DNA from: AC-32 sp963788215
GTDB lineage: Bacteria; Actinomycetota; Thermoleophilia; Gaiellales; Gaiellaceae
Assembly (NCBI GenBank): GCA_963788215.1
Contig: CAWBFX010000003.1
Location: 310,001 to 374,000, forward strand
Direction: 5' to 3'
DNA length: 64,000 nucleotides
The notes below the pieces were generated by a model. The model was not told the origin of the DNA. It searched no databases and saw only the letters and a program-made list of their open reading frames with translations. Positions within the stretch are counted from its first letter, which is position 1. Each line of letters starts with the position of its first letter. A program made the position numbers and the translations under genes. Shown in pieces: positions 18,380 through 26,192 of this stretch.

Positions 18380-19104
18380 TCACGCGAACAGCTGGAAGAC
18401 GGCCAGCGTCACGAGGGCACCGAGCACCCCGCCGTAGGTCACCTCGAGCGCCGAGTGGACCCCGACTCGACTCTCGTCTGCGCGACGAGCAGCGCCATGA
18501 TCAGCGTGAGCGTCGAGATCAGGAACCGGTGCGAATCGCCGATGACGAGCGTCGCGGCCATCCAGCCGGCGAAGGCGACGGCCGCGTGGCCCGACGGGAG
18601 ACCACCGCTCAACGGCCGCCCGCGCCCGGTGTACGCCTTCGCCGCGATCACGAGGATGATCGTCACCACCAGGGCGATCAGCGTCAGCTGCGCCGGCGCA
18701 TCACGAAGCCGGTCGAGCAGCCGCGCGCTGCGGTCGGCGACCTGACCCGAGAAGACGAGATAGCCGACCGCGATCGCATTCAGGGTGGCGATCAGGACGG
18801 CTCCCGCTGCGATGTCCTTGGCCAGCTTCGCGAGCGGGTCGAAGGACGTCGTCGAGACGTCGATCGCCTGCTCGAGCGCCGAGTTGAGCATCTCCGTGAT
18901 GAAGACGAACGCGATCGCGAGCAGGAGTGCGATCAGCTCGAGCCTCGTCACGCTCGTCGCGAGTGCCGCCACGAGCACGATCACGGCCGCGAGCATGTGG
19001 ATCCGCATGTTCCGCTGCGTACGGAAGACGTGGATGATGCCCTCGACGGCGAAGTTGAAGCTCTCGAGGAGGGTCCGGGCGCGGCGGTGGGTCAGTCGCT
19101 CCAT
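18380..19104 (-). CDS. DgkA-type lipid kinase fused to a PAP2 phosphatase domain
   Basis: The N-terminal half (residues about 10-120) is a small three-helix prokaryotic diacylglycerol/undecaprenol kinase: ESFNFAVEGIIHVFRTQRNM, then FVFITEMLNSALEQAIDVST and LAKLAKDIAAGAVL with the conserved Glu and KDIAAGAVL. The C-terminal half is a PAP2 domain with all three phosphatase motifs: KAYTGRGRP, GLPSGHAAVAFAGW and QTRVESG...H. A missing base near 18462 shifts the third motif; the continuing frame gives VHSALEVTYGGVLGALVTLA and ends at TGA 18380. It probably phosphorylates and dephosphorylates undecaprenol-type lipids. Its start overlaps the ybeY end by 13 bp. Confidence 0.85.
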
Positions 19105-19469
19105 CGCGCCTCGCGCTCGTCCATCGCCGCGCCGTGGTCGTAGCCCACGAGATGCAGAATCCCGTGCACGAGCGGGGCACGCCAGGCATCGCCGACCACC
19201 TGGGGGCAGAGAACCGCGTCCCCGAGCTGGCGCGGCAGGCCCGGCTCGAGCGGGTCGCGCGCGTCGATCGGGAAGGAGAGCACGTCCGTCACCTCGTCGA
19301 CTCCCAGATGCTCGCGCTTGAGGGCGCGGATCTCGTCCGGCCCGACGAAGTGCAGGCCGAGCTCTCCGTCGTCGACGCCCTCCTCGGCAAGCACCGTGCG
19401 GGCGAGCGCGACGGCCTCGTCCTCCTCGATCTCGACTCCGCTTCGGTTGTCCACCTCGACCGCCACCAT
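19092..19469 (-). CDS. ybeY: Endoribonuclease YbeY (16S rRNA 3' maturation)
   Basis: 125 residues, intact. The diagnostic zinc motif is HGILHLVGYDH near the C-terminus, preceded by KREHLGVDEVTDVLSFPID, both classic YbeY blocks. It is a single-strand-specific metallo-RNase needed for 16S rRNA 3'-end processing and 70S quality control. It sits between phoH (12 bp upstream) and dgkA-pap2 (overlapping), the conserved phoH-ybeY-dgkA-era order. The start GTG/ATG at 19469 has no strong Shine-Dalgarno, consistent with coupling to phoH. Confidence 0.95.
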   Translation of the reverse strand: MVAVEVDNRSGVEIEEDEAVALARTVLAEEGVDDGELGLHFVGPDEIRALKREHLGVDEVTDVLSFPIDARDPLEPGLPRQLGDAVLCPQVVGDAWRAPLVHGILHLVGYDHGAAMDEREARWSD

Positions 19470-19480
19470 CTACTGCTCCA

Positions 19481-20440
19481 CTAGCGGTGCCGCTGCGTGC
19501 CCGTCTCCTCCGCGTGCAGCTTGTACGCCTCGACGATGCGCTGGACGAGCCGGTGCCTGACGACGTCCTCGTGGCCGAACTGGATAAAAGCGATCCCTTC
19601 GATCGAGCCGAGGATGTCCTGCACCTGAATCAGGCCGGACGCCTGCTCGCGCGGCAGGTCGATCTGGGTCACGTCGCCGGTGACGACGACCTTCGAGCCG
19701 AAGCCGAGCCGCGTCAGGAACATCTGCATCTGCTCGGGGCTCGTGTTCTGAGCCTCGTCGAGGATGATGAAGGAGTCGTTCAGCGTCCGGCCGCGCATGA
19801 ACGCGAGCGGCGCGACCTCGATGGTGCCTTTCTCCATGTAGGCGGCGAGCCGGTCGGGGTCGAGCATGTCGTACAGCGCGTCGTAGAGCGGGCGCAGGTA
19901 CGGGTCGACCTTGGCGAGCATGTCGCCCGGGAGGAAGCCGAGCCGCTCGCCGGCCTCGACTGCGGGCCGCGTCAGGATGATCCGGCCGACCTCCCGGTCG
20001 GACAGCGCTGCGACGGCGAGCGCCATCGCGAGGTACGTCTTGCCAGTGCCGGCGGGGCCGATCGCGAAGGTGACGGTGTGCCTGCGCATCGCGTCGACGT
20101 AGCGCTTCTGGTTGAGCGTCTTCGGCGAGATCTTCTTGCCGCGGTGGCGCCAGACCACGTCCTCGAGGACCTCGCGCAGGTCCTCCGCCTCGTCGAGCGC
20201 GGCGAGAACCGCGTCGACCGTGCTCGGCTCGATCTCGTGACCGCCCTCGACCAGGTCGCGGAGCTCGTCGATCACGGCGCGCGCCTGGGCGACGTCGGGG
20301 TCGGAGCCCTCGATCGTCAGGCGGTTGCCGCGGAGCAGGATCGTGCAGCGCAGCCGCTCGCGAAGCGCGTCGAGCACGCCGTCGCCGACCGTGGCGAGCT
20401 CGGCCGCGACGTCGTTCGAGACTGAGAGAACCTCCTGCAT
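19481..20440 (-). CDS. phoH: PhoH-family ATPase
   Basis: 319 residues, intact. Walker A is FAIGPAGTGKTYLAMALAVA and Walker B-like is NDSFIILDEAQNTSPEQMQM; TRPAVEAGERLGFLPGDM and GDVTQIDLP are further PhoH-like blocks. The N-terminal 90 residues match the small nucleic-acid-binding module that precedes the ATPase in PhoH (LRCTILLRGNRLTIEG). It is a predicted RNA-associated P-loop ATPase functionally linked to YbeY and Era. Repeat element B lies 50 bp upstream of the ATG and points toward it, so it is a candidate control region for the phoH-ybeY-dgkA unit. Confidence 0.93.
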   Translation of the reverse strand: MQEVLSVSNDVAAELATVGDGVLDALRERLRCTILLRGNRLTIEGSDPDVAQARAVIDELRDLVEGGHEIEPSTVDAVLAALDEAEDLREVLEDVVWRHRGKKISPKTLNQKRYVDAMRRHTVTFAIGPAGTGKTYLAMALAVAALSDREVGRIILTRPAVEAGERLGFLPGDMLAKVDPYLRPLYDALYDMLDPDRLAAYMEKGTIEVAPLAFMRGRTLNDSFIILDEAQNTSPEQMQMFLTRLGFGSKVVVTGDVTQIDLPREQASGLIQVQDILGSIEGIAFIQFGHEDVVRHRLVQRIVEAYKLHAEETGTQRHR

Positions 20441-20488
20441 AGAGGCTCAGTGTAGGCGCTGCGCCGGGTTGCGCCGGAGCCGCGGAAT

Positions 20489-20589
20489 TCACACATTCGG
20501 CACGGTTTCGTCACCCGCGCGTGCGCTTTTGCGGGTTACGCTCGCCCTCGAGGGCGGTGGGATCGATCCCCACCCAGGGTGGGGGTATG
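20489..20589 (-). repeat. Dispersed intergenic element, copy B
   Basis: Read on the reverse strand it has the same modules in the same order as copy A: GGGTGGGG palindrome, CGCCCTCGAGGGCG palindrome, CGTAACC, GCGCACGCGCGGGTGACG, five bases, GTGCCGAATGTGTGA. It fills most of the 190-bp gap between the nucleotidyltransferase stop (20631) and phoH (20440), pointing toward phoH. Copies A and B face each other and bracket phoH-ybeY-dgkA. Confidence 0.75.
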
Positions 20590-20630
20590 AGGTTCGCGGG
20601 CTGCGACGCGGCGACCGACGGCGTCTCGCG

Positions 20631-21251
20631 CTACGCGTCGAAGGCTTCGAGCTGTGCGAGCCATGGATCGCCCGGGTGTACGACCTCAAGGCTTCGCGTC
20701 AGCCACTCCCGCTGCTCTCGGCTCAGCCGGGGAACCGTGACCTGAAAGTCCCGCTCGTCCTTGTCCAGGTGGTGCTTCGCCTTGTAGAGCAGCTGGATCT
20801 CCGGCGCGACGATCGGCAACCCCGACGCCGATCGAGTCCACACCTCGGCCGCCGGTCGCCGGACGCTGGGATCGCGCCGGCACAGCCAGACGCCGTCCTC
20901 GACGTCGTTCAGGAAGAACTGCAACTCGTCGCCGCCGGGCTCCCAGGGCTGCTGCGGCGGTGGGCTGCCCGGAGGAAATGCGAAGACCTGATGGATCGGG
21001 AGCTCCAGCCGGTCGTCCTTTTCCCACGGATCGAGTCGACCCGGCCGCTCGCACTTGCGGAGCTCCCATTCGCCAAGGTGCGCCTGCAGCGCTCCCTGAT
21101 CCCCGCGGAAGATCCCGACCTCGATGTCCTCGTGCGGCCGCGTCACCTCGCCGAGGAAGAGGTCGATCGCCCAGCCGCCGGAGACGAACCACGGACGGTT
21201 GAACGCGCGCAGTGGCTCTAGGAGACGGTTGAGCTTCCCGAAGCCGCTCAG
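20631..21251 (-). CDS. Nucleotidyltransferase-fold protein (aminoglycoside-adenylyltransferase-like)
   Basis: The conserved region WFVSGGWAIDLFLGEVTRPH followed by EDIEVGIFRGDQ is the Pol-beta-type nucleotidyltransferase motif (GG, then paired acidic residues). Its pattern is that of small aminoglycoside/lincosamide nucleotidyltransferases. The downstream part (LYKAKHHLDKDERDFQVTVP) fits the helical domain of that group. The conserved N-terminus lies upstream of every ATG, GTG or TTG in frame. The likely start is a CTG at 21251 overlapping the yqeY stop as CTGA. The first canonical start (GTG, 21146) would delete the GG motif. It is an insertion within an otherwise conserved housekeeping cluster, so possibly acquired. 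The substrate is unknown. Confidence 0.7.
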   Translation of the reverse strand: MSGFGKLNRLLEPLRAFNRPWFVSGGWAIDLFLGEVTRPHEDIEVGIFRGDQGALQAHLGEWELRKCERPGRLDPWEKDDRLELPIHQVFAFPPGSPPPQQPWEPGGDELQFFLNDVEDGVWLCRRDPSVRRPAAEVWTRSASGLPIVAPEIQLLYKAKHHLDKDERDFQVTVPRLSREQREWLTRSLEVVHPGDPWLAQLEAFDA

Positions 21252-21692
21252 GCGAGCTTCTCGCGAACGAGCTGGCTGACCGCCGAGCCGTCGGCACGGC
21301 CCGAGACCTGCGGCATCACGTCGGCCATCACGCGGCCGAAGTCGCGCATGCTCGTCGCGCCGACCTCCGCGATCGCGTCGTCGACGATCTCCTCGAGGTC
21401 ATCCTCCGAGAGGGGCTCCGGCATGAACTCCTCGAGCACCGCCAACTCGCTTTCCTCGGCCTCCGCCTGCGCGTCCCGGCCCGCACTCCGGAAGCCTTCG
21501 GCGGCCTCCTGCCTGCGCTTGCGCTCGCGCTGGAGGACCTGCAGCTCCTCGTCGTCGTGCAGCGGACGCTGCAGCTCCTTCTCCGCGCTGCGGAGGCTCG
21601 ACAGGATCAGGCGCAGCGTGTCGCGGCGCGCGGTGTCGCGCGCGACCATCGCCTGCTTCAGCTCGTCCTCCAGCGTCGCGAATCAGGCTCAT
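21248..21692 (-). CDS. yqeY: GatB/YqeY domain protein, N-terminus frameshifted
   Basis: About 147 residues. The ATG at 21692 (MSLIR) overlaps the HIT stop (ATGA). One extra base near 21676 separates it from LEDELKQAMVARDTARRDTL, RLILSSLRSAEKELQRPLHD, EFMPEPLSEDDLEEIVDDAI and DFGRVMADVMPQVSGRADGS. YqeY proteins are small helical proteins homologous to the tRNA-binding tail domain of GatB; their exact function is unsettled. It is in the operon between the HIT protein and the nucleotidyltransferase. Confidence 0.88.
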
Positions 21693-22019
21693 CCGGCGAC
21701 CCCCCAGATCCGCCCGCCGAGCACGTGCCAGTGGAGGTGAAAGATCGTCTGCCCCCCGCCTTCGCCGACGTTCACCACCACACGGTAGTCGTCGAGCCCG
21801 GCGTCCTTGGCCGTCTCGGCGACGAACTCCAGCATGTGCTTGGCCTCATCGGGCGGCGAACTCACCGACGTCGCGGAACGTCTCCACGTGGCGCTCCGGG
21901 ATCACGAGCAGGTGCGTCTCGGCCTTCGGATTGATGTCGCGGACCGCGACGAAGCCGTCCGCGGCGCGCAGGTGGTCGCCGTCCCGGACGAGCTCACAGA
22001 AGAGACAGTCGTCAGGCAG
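21689..22019 (-). CDS. HIT-family (HinT-like) nucleotide hydrolase, frame interrupted
   Basis: Reading from a likely CTG at 22019: LPDDCLFCELVRDGDHLRAA, VRDINPKAETHLLVIPERHV, then after an indel near 21860 AKHMLEFVAETAKDAGLDDY and VNVGEGGGQTIFHLHWHVLG, ending at TGA 21689. HLHWHV is the histidine triad. The length of about 110 residues is typical of HinT purine-nucleoside phosphoramidases, which hydrolyse AMP-lysine or AMP-NH2-type substrates. The start sits in CTGCCTGA, overlapping the mtaB stop by 8 bases; no ATG, GTG or TTG is available nearby in this frame. Confidence 0.82.
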
Positions 22020-23202
22020 CGAGAATCCCCTCTTCGGTCACGCCGCGTGCCCTGACGCGGACGAGCTCGCCGACCTCGCCTCGCACCAGCCAGGGCGAGT
22101 AGTCGTCGCCGTACCCGCGGCCCGGGCGGTCGACGAGGACGACGTCCTCGGTCCCCACCTTCGCGCGCCAGCGCTCGAGGCTCGCAACCCGCGAGTGCTC
22201 ACGCAGGCGCTCGCCGCGCTCGCGCTTGACGTGCGGCGGGACGGTGTCGGCGGCCGCGGTCGCCGTCCCCGGCCGCGGCGAATAGGGAAAGACGTGGACG
22301 CTCGAGATCCCGGCCCGGTCGACAACCTGGAGCGTCCGGCGAAAGGCTTGCTCGTCCTCGCCCGGGAAGCCGACGATCACGTCGCTCGTCAGGTTGAAGT
22401 CGGCAAGCGGCTCGACGCGACGCAGGTAGGTGGCGCTGTCGTATCGCCTCCCCATCGCGCGCAGCACGCCGTCCTCGCCGGACTGCAGAGGGACATGCAG
22501 GTGGCGCGCGAGCGCGGGAGTCTCGCGCAGCGCGGCGACCAGCTCGCCGTTCACGTGGTTGACCTCGATCGACGAGAGGCGCAGGCGGGCCAGGCCGGGG
22601 ATCTCCCCCACCTCGCGGACGAGTCGCGGGAGGGTGTAGCCGGCATCGCGGTCGCGGTAGCAACCGAGGTTGATCCCGGTCAAAACGATCTCCTTGTGGC
22701 CCTGCTCGACCCGCCGCCGGACCTCGCGCAGAACGGCTTCGGCGCGACGGCTGCGCGACTCGCCCCGAACGGACGGAATCACGCAGAACGCGCACGAGAA
22801 GCTGCACCCGTCCTGGACCTTCACGAACGCGCGCACCCGCTCGAGCCGCGCGTCGGCCTGGACGCAGGCAACGGCGCCGACGTCCCCGGCGACGAACCCG
22901 GGCGTCTCCTCGCTCCGGCGAGCGACGACGACCACGTTCTCGGGCAGGCCGTCGAAGCCGTCCGCCCCGAGGCTCGCGCCGCAGCCGGTGACGTAGACCT
23001 TTCCGTGCGTCCGGGCGGCGCGGGCTGCCGCGTGGCGCGACTTGCGGACCGCCTCGTGCGTCACGCAACAGGTGTTCACAACCGCGACCTCAGCTCCGTC
23101 GGGCGCCTCCGTATGACCGTCCGCGAGCAGGCGCTCGCGGATCGCCTGGGCGTCGGCGTACGACACCTTGCAACCCAGAAAACGGATGGAAAAGCCCGCC
23201 AC
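22012..23202 (-). CDS. mtaB: tRNA (t6A37) methylthiotransferase MtaB
   Basis: 396 residues, intact. It is a radical-SAM enzyme that converts t6A to ms2t6A at position 37 of ANN-decoding tRNAs. The N-terminal methylthiotransferase domain holds the three cluster cysteines in FLGCKVSYADAQ, VVNTCCVTHEA and VYVTGCGASLG. The radical-SAM motif is DGCSFSCAFCVIPSVRG, followed by KEIVLTGINLGCY and a C-terminal TRAM-like domain (VGTEDVVLVDRPGRGYGDDY). The short VTGCGASLG linker and overall length favour MtaB over MiaB. It lies 12 bp downstream of prmA. Confidence 0.92.
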   Translation of the reverse strand: MAGFSIRFLGCKVSYADAQAIRERLLADGHTEAPDGAEVAVVNTCCVTHEAVRKSRHAAARAARTHGKVYVTGCGASLGADGFDGLPENVVVVARRSEETPGFVAGDVGAVACVQADARLERVRAFVKVQDGCSFSCAFCVIPSVRGESRSRRAEAVLREVRRRVEQGHKEIVLTGINLGCYRDRDAGYTLPRLVREVGEIPGLARLRLSSIEVNHVNGELVAALRETPALARHLHVPLQSGEDGVLRAMGRRYDSATYLRRVEPLADFNLTSDVIVGFPGEDEQAFRRTLQVVDRAGISSVHVFPYSPRPGTATAAADTVPPHVKRERGERLREHSRVASLERWRAKVGTEDVVLVDRPGRGYGDDYSPWLVRGEVGELVRVRARGVTEEGILAA

Positions 23203-23214
23203 GGCGCGTGGACT

Positions 23215-23991
23215 CTACTCCTCGCGGCGATGCAGGTCTGCGGCCCACCCTTGCGCGATGCGGCGCTCCAGGGGGCGAAAGCGGTCGATCGTGGGACGGT
23301 CGGACTCGAGGTAGCCAGAGGTGAGAACCGTGTGTGTGGCCGGTTGTGGCCGGAGCGCGCCGGCGAAGCCCGCGGAGACGTTCGCCACGAGGACCTCGGC
23401 CTCGGGAAGCGGCGCCGACAGCACGTCGGCCTGCTCGATCTCGAGCTCGACGCCGTTCGCCGCTGCGTTTCGCGCCGTTGCCTCGACTGCGGCCGCCTCC
23501 TGGTCGAGTGCGCGCACCGGCGAGAAGCCGAGCTTCGCCGCGGCGACGGCGATGACGCCCGAGCCGCAGCCCGCGTCGACCAGGCTCGCCGGCTCGACCT
23601 CGGCGAGCAGCTCGAGGCAGAGGCGCGTGGTCGGGTGGCCGCCCGTGCCGAACGCGCGGCCAGGGTCGATCACGACTGCGAGCGCGTCGGCCGGCGGCTC
23701 TTCCCACGGCGGGCCGAGCCACAGCCGGCCGACGCGCACCGGCTTGTGAAACTCGCGCCACCGCTGCTCCCAGCCGTCCGGGACCGCATCGGCCGAGACG
23801 GCTCCAAAGGCAGCCCAGAGCCGTTCCTCGCCGCTCGCATCCGTGTACGCGGCGAGCTCGACGCCGTCCGAGTGCTCCGTTTCCTCGAAGCCCTCCGGGA
23901 AGAGCTCGACCATGAGCGCCCGCGCGATCTCGGCGCGCTCCGGCGAGACGGTCGTCGCGACGCGGCGCAGCGTGCCCAGCGGACGGCTCAG
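23215..23991 (-). CDS. prmA: Ribosomal protein L11 methyltransferase-like (PrmA)
   Basis: An S-adenosylmethionine-dependent methyltransferase expected to methylate L11. SAM motif I is LVDAGCGSGVIAVAAAKLG, preceded by the PrmA hallmark DPGRAFGTGGHPTTRLCLEL; the motif IV equivalent is VLVANVSAGFAG. The N-terminal substrate-binding domain (TTVSPERAEIARALMVELFP) extends upstream of the first canonical start (ATG at 23913). The true start is likely CTG at 23991, overlapping the dnaJ stop as CTGA. About 258 residues, slightly short for the family (about 290). Confidence 0.87.
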   Translation of the reverse strand: MSRPLGTLRRVATTVSPERAEIARALMVELFPEGFEETEHSDGVELAAYTDASGEERLWAAFGAVSADAVPDGWEQRWREFHKPVRVGRLWLGPPWEEPPADALAVVIDPGRAFGTGGHPTTRLCLELLAEVEPASLVDAGCGSGVIAVAAAKLGFSPVRALDQEAAAVEATARNAAANGVELEIEQADVLSAPLPEAEVLVANVSAGFAGALRPQPATHTVLTSGYLESDRPTIDRFRPLERRIAQGWAADLHRREE

Positions 23992-25106
23992 CGGAACGCG
24001 CTCTTCAGCTTCTCGAAGAACCCCTCGTCGTCCTCGTACTGTTCCTCGCCGAGCGCGTCCTGGAGGCGCTCGAGGAGCGCGCGCTGGTCGTCCGTCAGCC
24101 GCTGGGGGACTCGCACGTTCACGAGCACGCGCTGGTCACCGCGGCCGAAGCCCTGCAGGACCGGCATCCCGCGCCCGCGCAGGACGACGACCGAGCCGGG
24201 CTGCGTGCCGGGCTCGAGCTCGAGCTCCGTCTCGCCTTCGAGCGTCGGCACCGGGAGGGTCGCGCCGAGCGCGGCCTGCGTGATCGTCAGGTCGACCGTC
24301 GTGATGATGTCGTTTCCCTCGCGTACGAAGCGCGGGTCGGGCCGGATCCTGACCTGTACGTAGAGATCGCCCGCGCGGCCGCCCAGCGATCCCGCATGGC
24401 CCTCGCCCGTGAGCCGGATCTGCTGGCCGTCGTGGATCCCGGGCGGCACCTCGACCTCGAGCGTACGCTCCTCGACCACGCGGCCGGCTCCGCCGCACTC
24501 GCCGCACGGGTGCGCGATCACGCGTCCGGCGCCGGCGCACTGCGGACACGCCTGCGAGCGGATGAATTCACCAAACACCGTCCGCGACACGTGCTCGACG
24601 CGACCGGCACCCCCACAGGTCGGACATGTCTCGGGCTCGGTCCCCGGCTCCGCACCCGTGCCGTCGCACACCGCGCAGGGGACGCTGACCGGGAACGGGA
24701 CCTCGAGCTTCGTCCCGTTCGCGGCCTCGATGAGGTCGATCTCGACCTGGGCGACCGCGTCCGCGCCGCGGGCGCGCCGCCCGCGGCCCCCGACGCCGAA
24801 GAGGTCGTCGCCGAAGAACGCCGAGAAGAGATCGGAGAGGCTCCCGAGGTCGAATGCGGAAGGGTTGAAGCCGCCGCTGCGCAGGCCCTCGTGCCCGAAG
24901 CGGTCGTAGAGCTCGCGCGTCTCCGGCTTCGAGAGGACCTCGTAGGCCTCGACGACCTCGCGGAAGCGCTCCTCGGCGTCCGGCTCCTCAGAGACATCCG
25001 GGTGGAGCGTGCGGGCGAGCCCGCGGAACGCTTTCTTGATCTCGCTCTCGCCCGCAGCGCGCTCGACGCCGAGGACCTCGTAGTAGTCGCGCTTCGTCGC
25101 TGCCAT
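23988..25106 (-). CDS. dnaJ: Chaperone DnaJ
   Basis: 372 residues, intact. The J domain has DYYEVLGVERAAGESEIKKA and the HPD tripeptide in LHPDVSEEPDAEERF. A short Gly/Phe linker (GFNPSAFDLGSLSDLFSAFF) follows, then four CxxCxGxG zinc repeats (CAVCDGTG, CPTCGGAG, CPQCAGAG, CGECGGAG) and the two-barrel substrate-binding region (LEVEVPPGIHDGQQIRLTGE). It stimulates DnaK ATPase. It follows hrcA by 23 bp. No dnaK or grpE is in the window, so this is the hrcA-dnaJ type of locus, and no CIRCE site was seen. Confidence 0.96.
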   Translation of the reverse strand: MAATKRDYYEVLGVERAAGESEIKKAFRGLARTLHPDVSEEPDAEERFREVVEAYEVLSKPETRELYDRFGHEGLRSGGFNPSAFDLGSLSDLFSAFFGDDLFGVGGRGRRARGADAVAQVEIDLIEAANGTKLEVPFPVSVPCAVCDGTGAEPGTEPETCPTCGGAGRVEHVSRTVFGEFIRSQACPQCAGAGRVIAHPCGECGGAGRVVEERTLEVEVPPGIHDGQQIRLTGEGHAGSLGGRAGDLYVQVRIRPDPRFVREGNDIITTVDLTITQAALGATLPVPTLEGETELELEPGTQPGSVVVLRGRGMPVLQGFGRGDQRVLVNVRVPQRLTDDQRALLERLQDALGEEQYEDDEGFFEKLKSAFR

Positions 25107-25129
25107 CCATCCGGAGCGTACTCGCCGCT

Positions 25130-26179
25130 CTAGTTGTCCTCGTAGATCTCCTCGACGAACCGGGAGAGCTCGTGCGCGGCTGCCCGCACCGACCGCAGCG
25201 CCTTGTCGTAGTCCATGCGCACGGGGCCGAGCAGGGTGACCGCTCCGAGCGTCCGCGTCGTCAGCCCGTACGAGGCGCCGACCAGCGCGAGGTCGCGCAT
25301 CGCGGGGTGCTCGAGCTCCGGCCCGACGCGAACGAACGGCTTGCGGGGGTCGAGCGACTGGCTCACGACCTCGAGCAGCGCCGCGCGTTTTTCGAGCACC
25401 TCGACCAGGCGTTGGTAGGCGTCGAGCTCTTCCGAACGCAGGTCCTCGAGCAAGCCCGCGGTGCCGCCCACGTAGAGCCCCTGCTGCTCCGCGGCGAGGG
25501 CTTCCTCGAAGAGCGTCGAGACCGTCGCCAGGAACGCGCGCTCCCGGCGGCCGAGGCCGGGATCGTCGAGCCGCCGCCGCAGCGCGTTGCTGCCCAACTC
25601 GAGCCCCGCGATGCGGTCGTTCAGGTACGCAGCCGCCCAGTCGGCGAGCATCGGATCGACCGGCTCGGGGTAGCGGTAGACGCGCTTCGTGACGCTGCCC
25701 GTCGACGCGATCACCACGACCATCACCGCGTGCGGCTGGAGCAGCAGCACCTCGACGTGGCGCACCGTCGCCGTGCCGAGCGGCGGCGCCGACACGAGCG
25801 CAAGCAGCCGCGTCACCTCGGAGAGCATCTCGGTCGTCGCCTGCAGCGCCGAGTCGACCTCGCTCCGCGCCGCGCTCAGATCGAGCGGGAAGCCCTCCGG
25901 ATGCGGGTCGAGCCGCTCGAGCAGGCGGTCCGCGTAGTAGCGGTAGCCCTGCTCGGTCGGGATCCGCCCGGCGGAGGTGTGCGGATGCGTCAGCAGGCCG
26001 CGTGCCTCGAGCTCGGCCAGCTCCGCGCGGACCGTGGAGGGCGAGACGTCGAGACCCGCCCGGTCCACGAGCGTCCGCGACCCGACCGGCTCGCCGGTCG
26101 CGACGTACGCCTCGACGACGCCGCGCAGGATCTCGCCCTGACGGTGCGTGAGCTCGGTCTCTGCTGCCTGGTTCATCAC
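25130..26179 (-). CDS. hrcA: Heat-inducible transcription repressor HrcA
   Basis: 349 residues, intact. The N-terminal winged helix reads RQGEILRGVVEAYVATGEPV and GLDVSPSTVRAELAELEARG, with the family signature HTSAGRIPTEQGYRYYADRL. The GAF-like effector domain and C-terminal region follow (GASYGLTTRTLGAVTLLGPV, MDYDKALRSVRAAAHELSRF). It represses heat-shock genes by binding CIRCE; none is visible in the short gap upstream, so its targets are probably elsewhere. The start is GTG 26179 or the adjacent ATG 26176. It is 13 bp downstream of hemW. Confidence 0.95.
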   Translation of the reverse strand: MMNQAAETELTHRQGEILRGVVEAYVATGEPVGSRTLVDRAGLDVSPSTVRAELAELEARGLLTHPHTSAGRIPTEQGYRYYADRLLERLDPHPEGFPLDLSAARSEVDSALQATTEMLSEVTRLLALVSAPPLGTATVRHVEVLLLQPHAVMVVVIASTGSVTKRVYRYPEPVDPMLADWAAAYLNDRIAGLELGSNALRRRLDDPGLGRRERAFLATVSTLFEEALAAEQQGLYVGGTAGLLEDLRSEELDAYQRLVEVLEKRAALLEVVSQSLDPRKPFVRVGPELEHPAMRDLALVGASYGLTTRTLGAVTLLGPVRMDYDKALRSVRAAAHELSRFVEEIYEDN

Positions 26180-26192
26180 CTTTGCAGGGATT

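Noticed and set aside
16032..18383. Long reverse frame joining parts of era, HAD and deoC
   Set aside because: It reads correctly only in patches; the apparent fusion is created by open alternative frames and indels.
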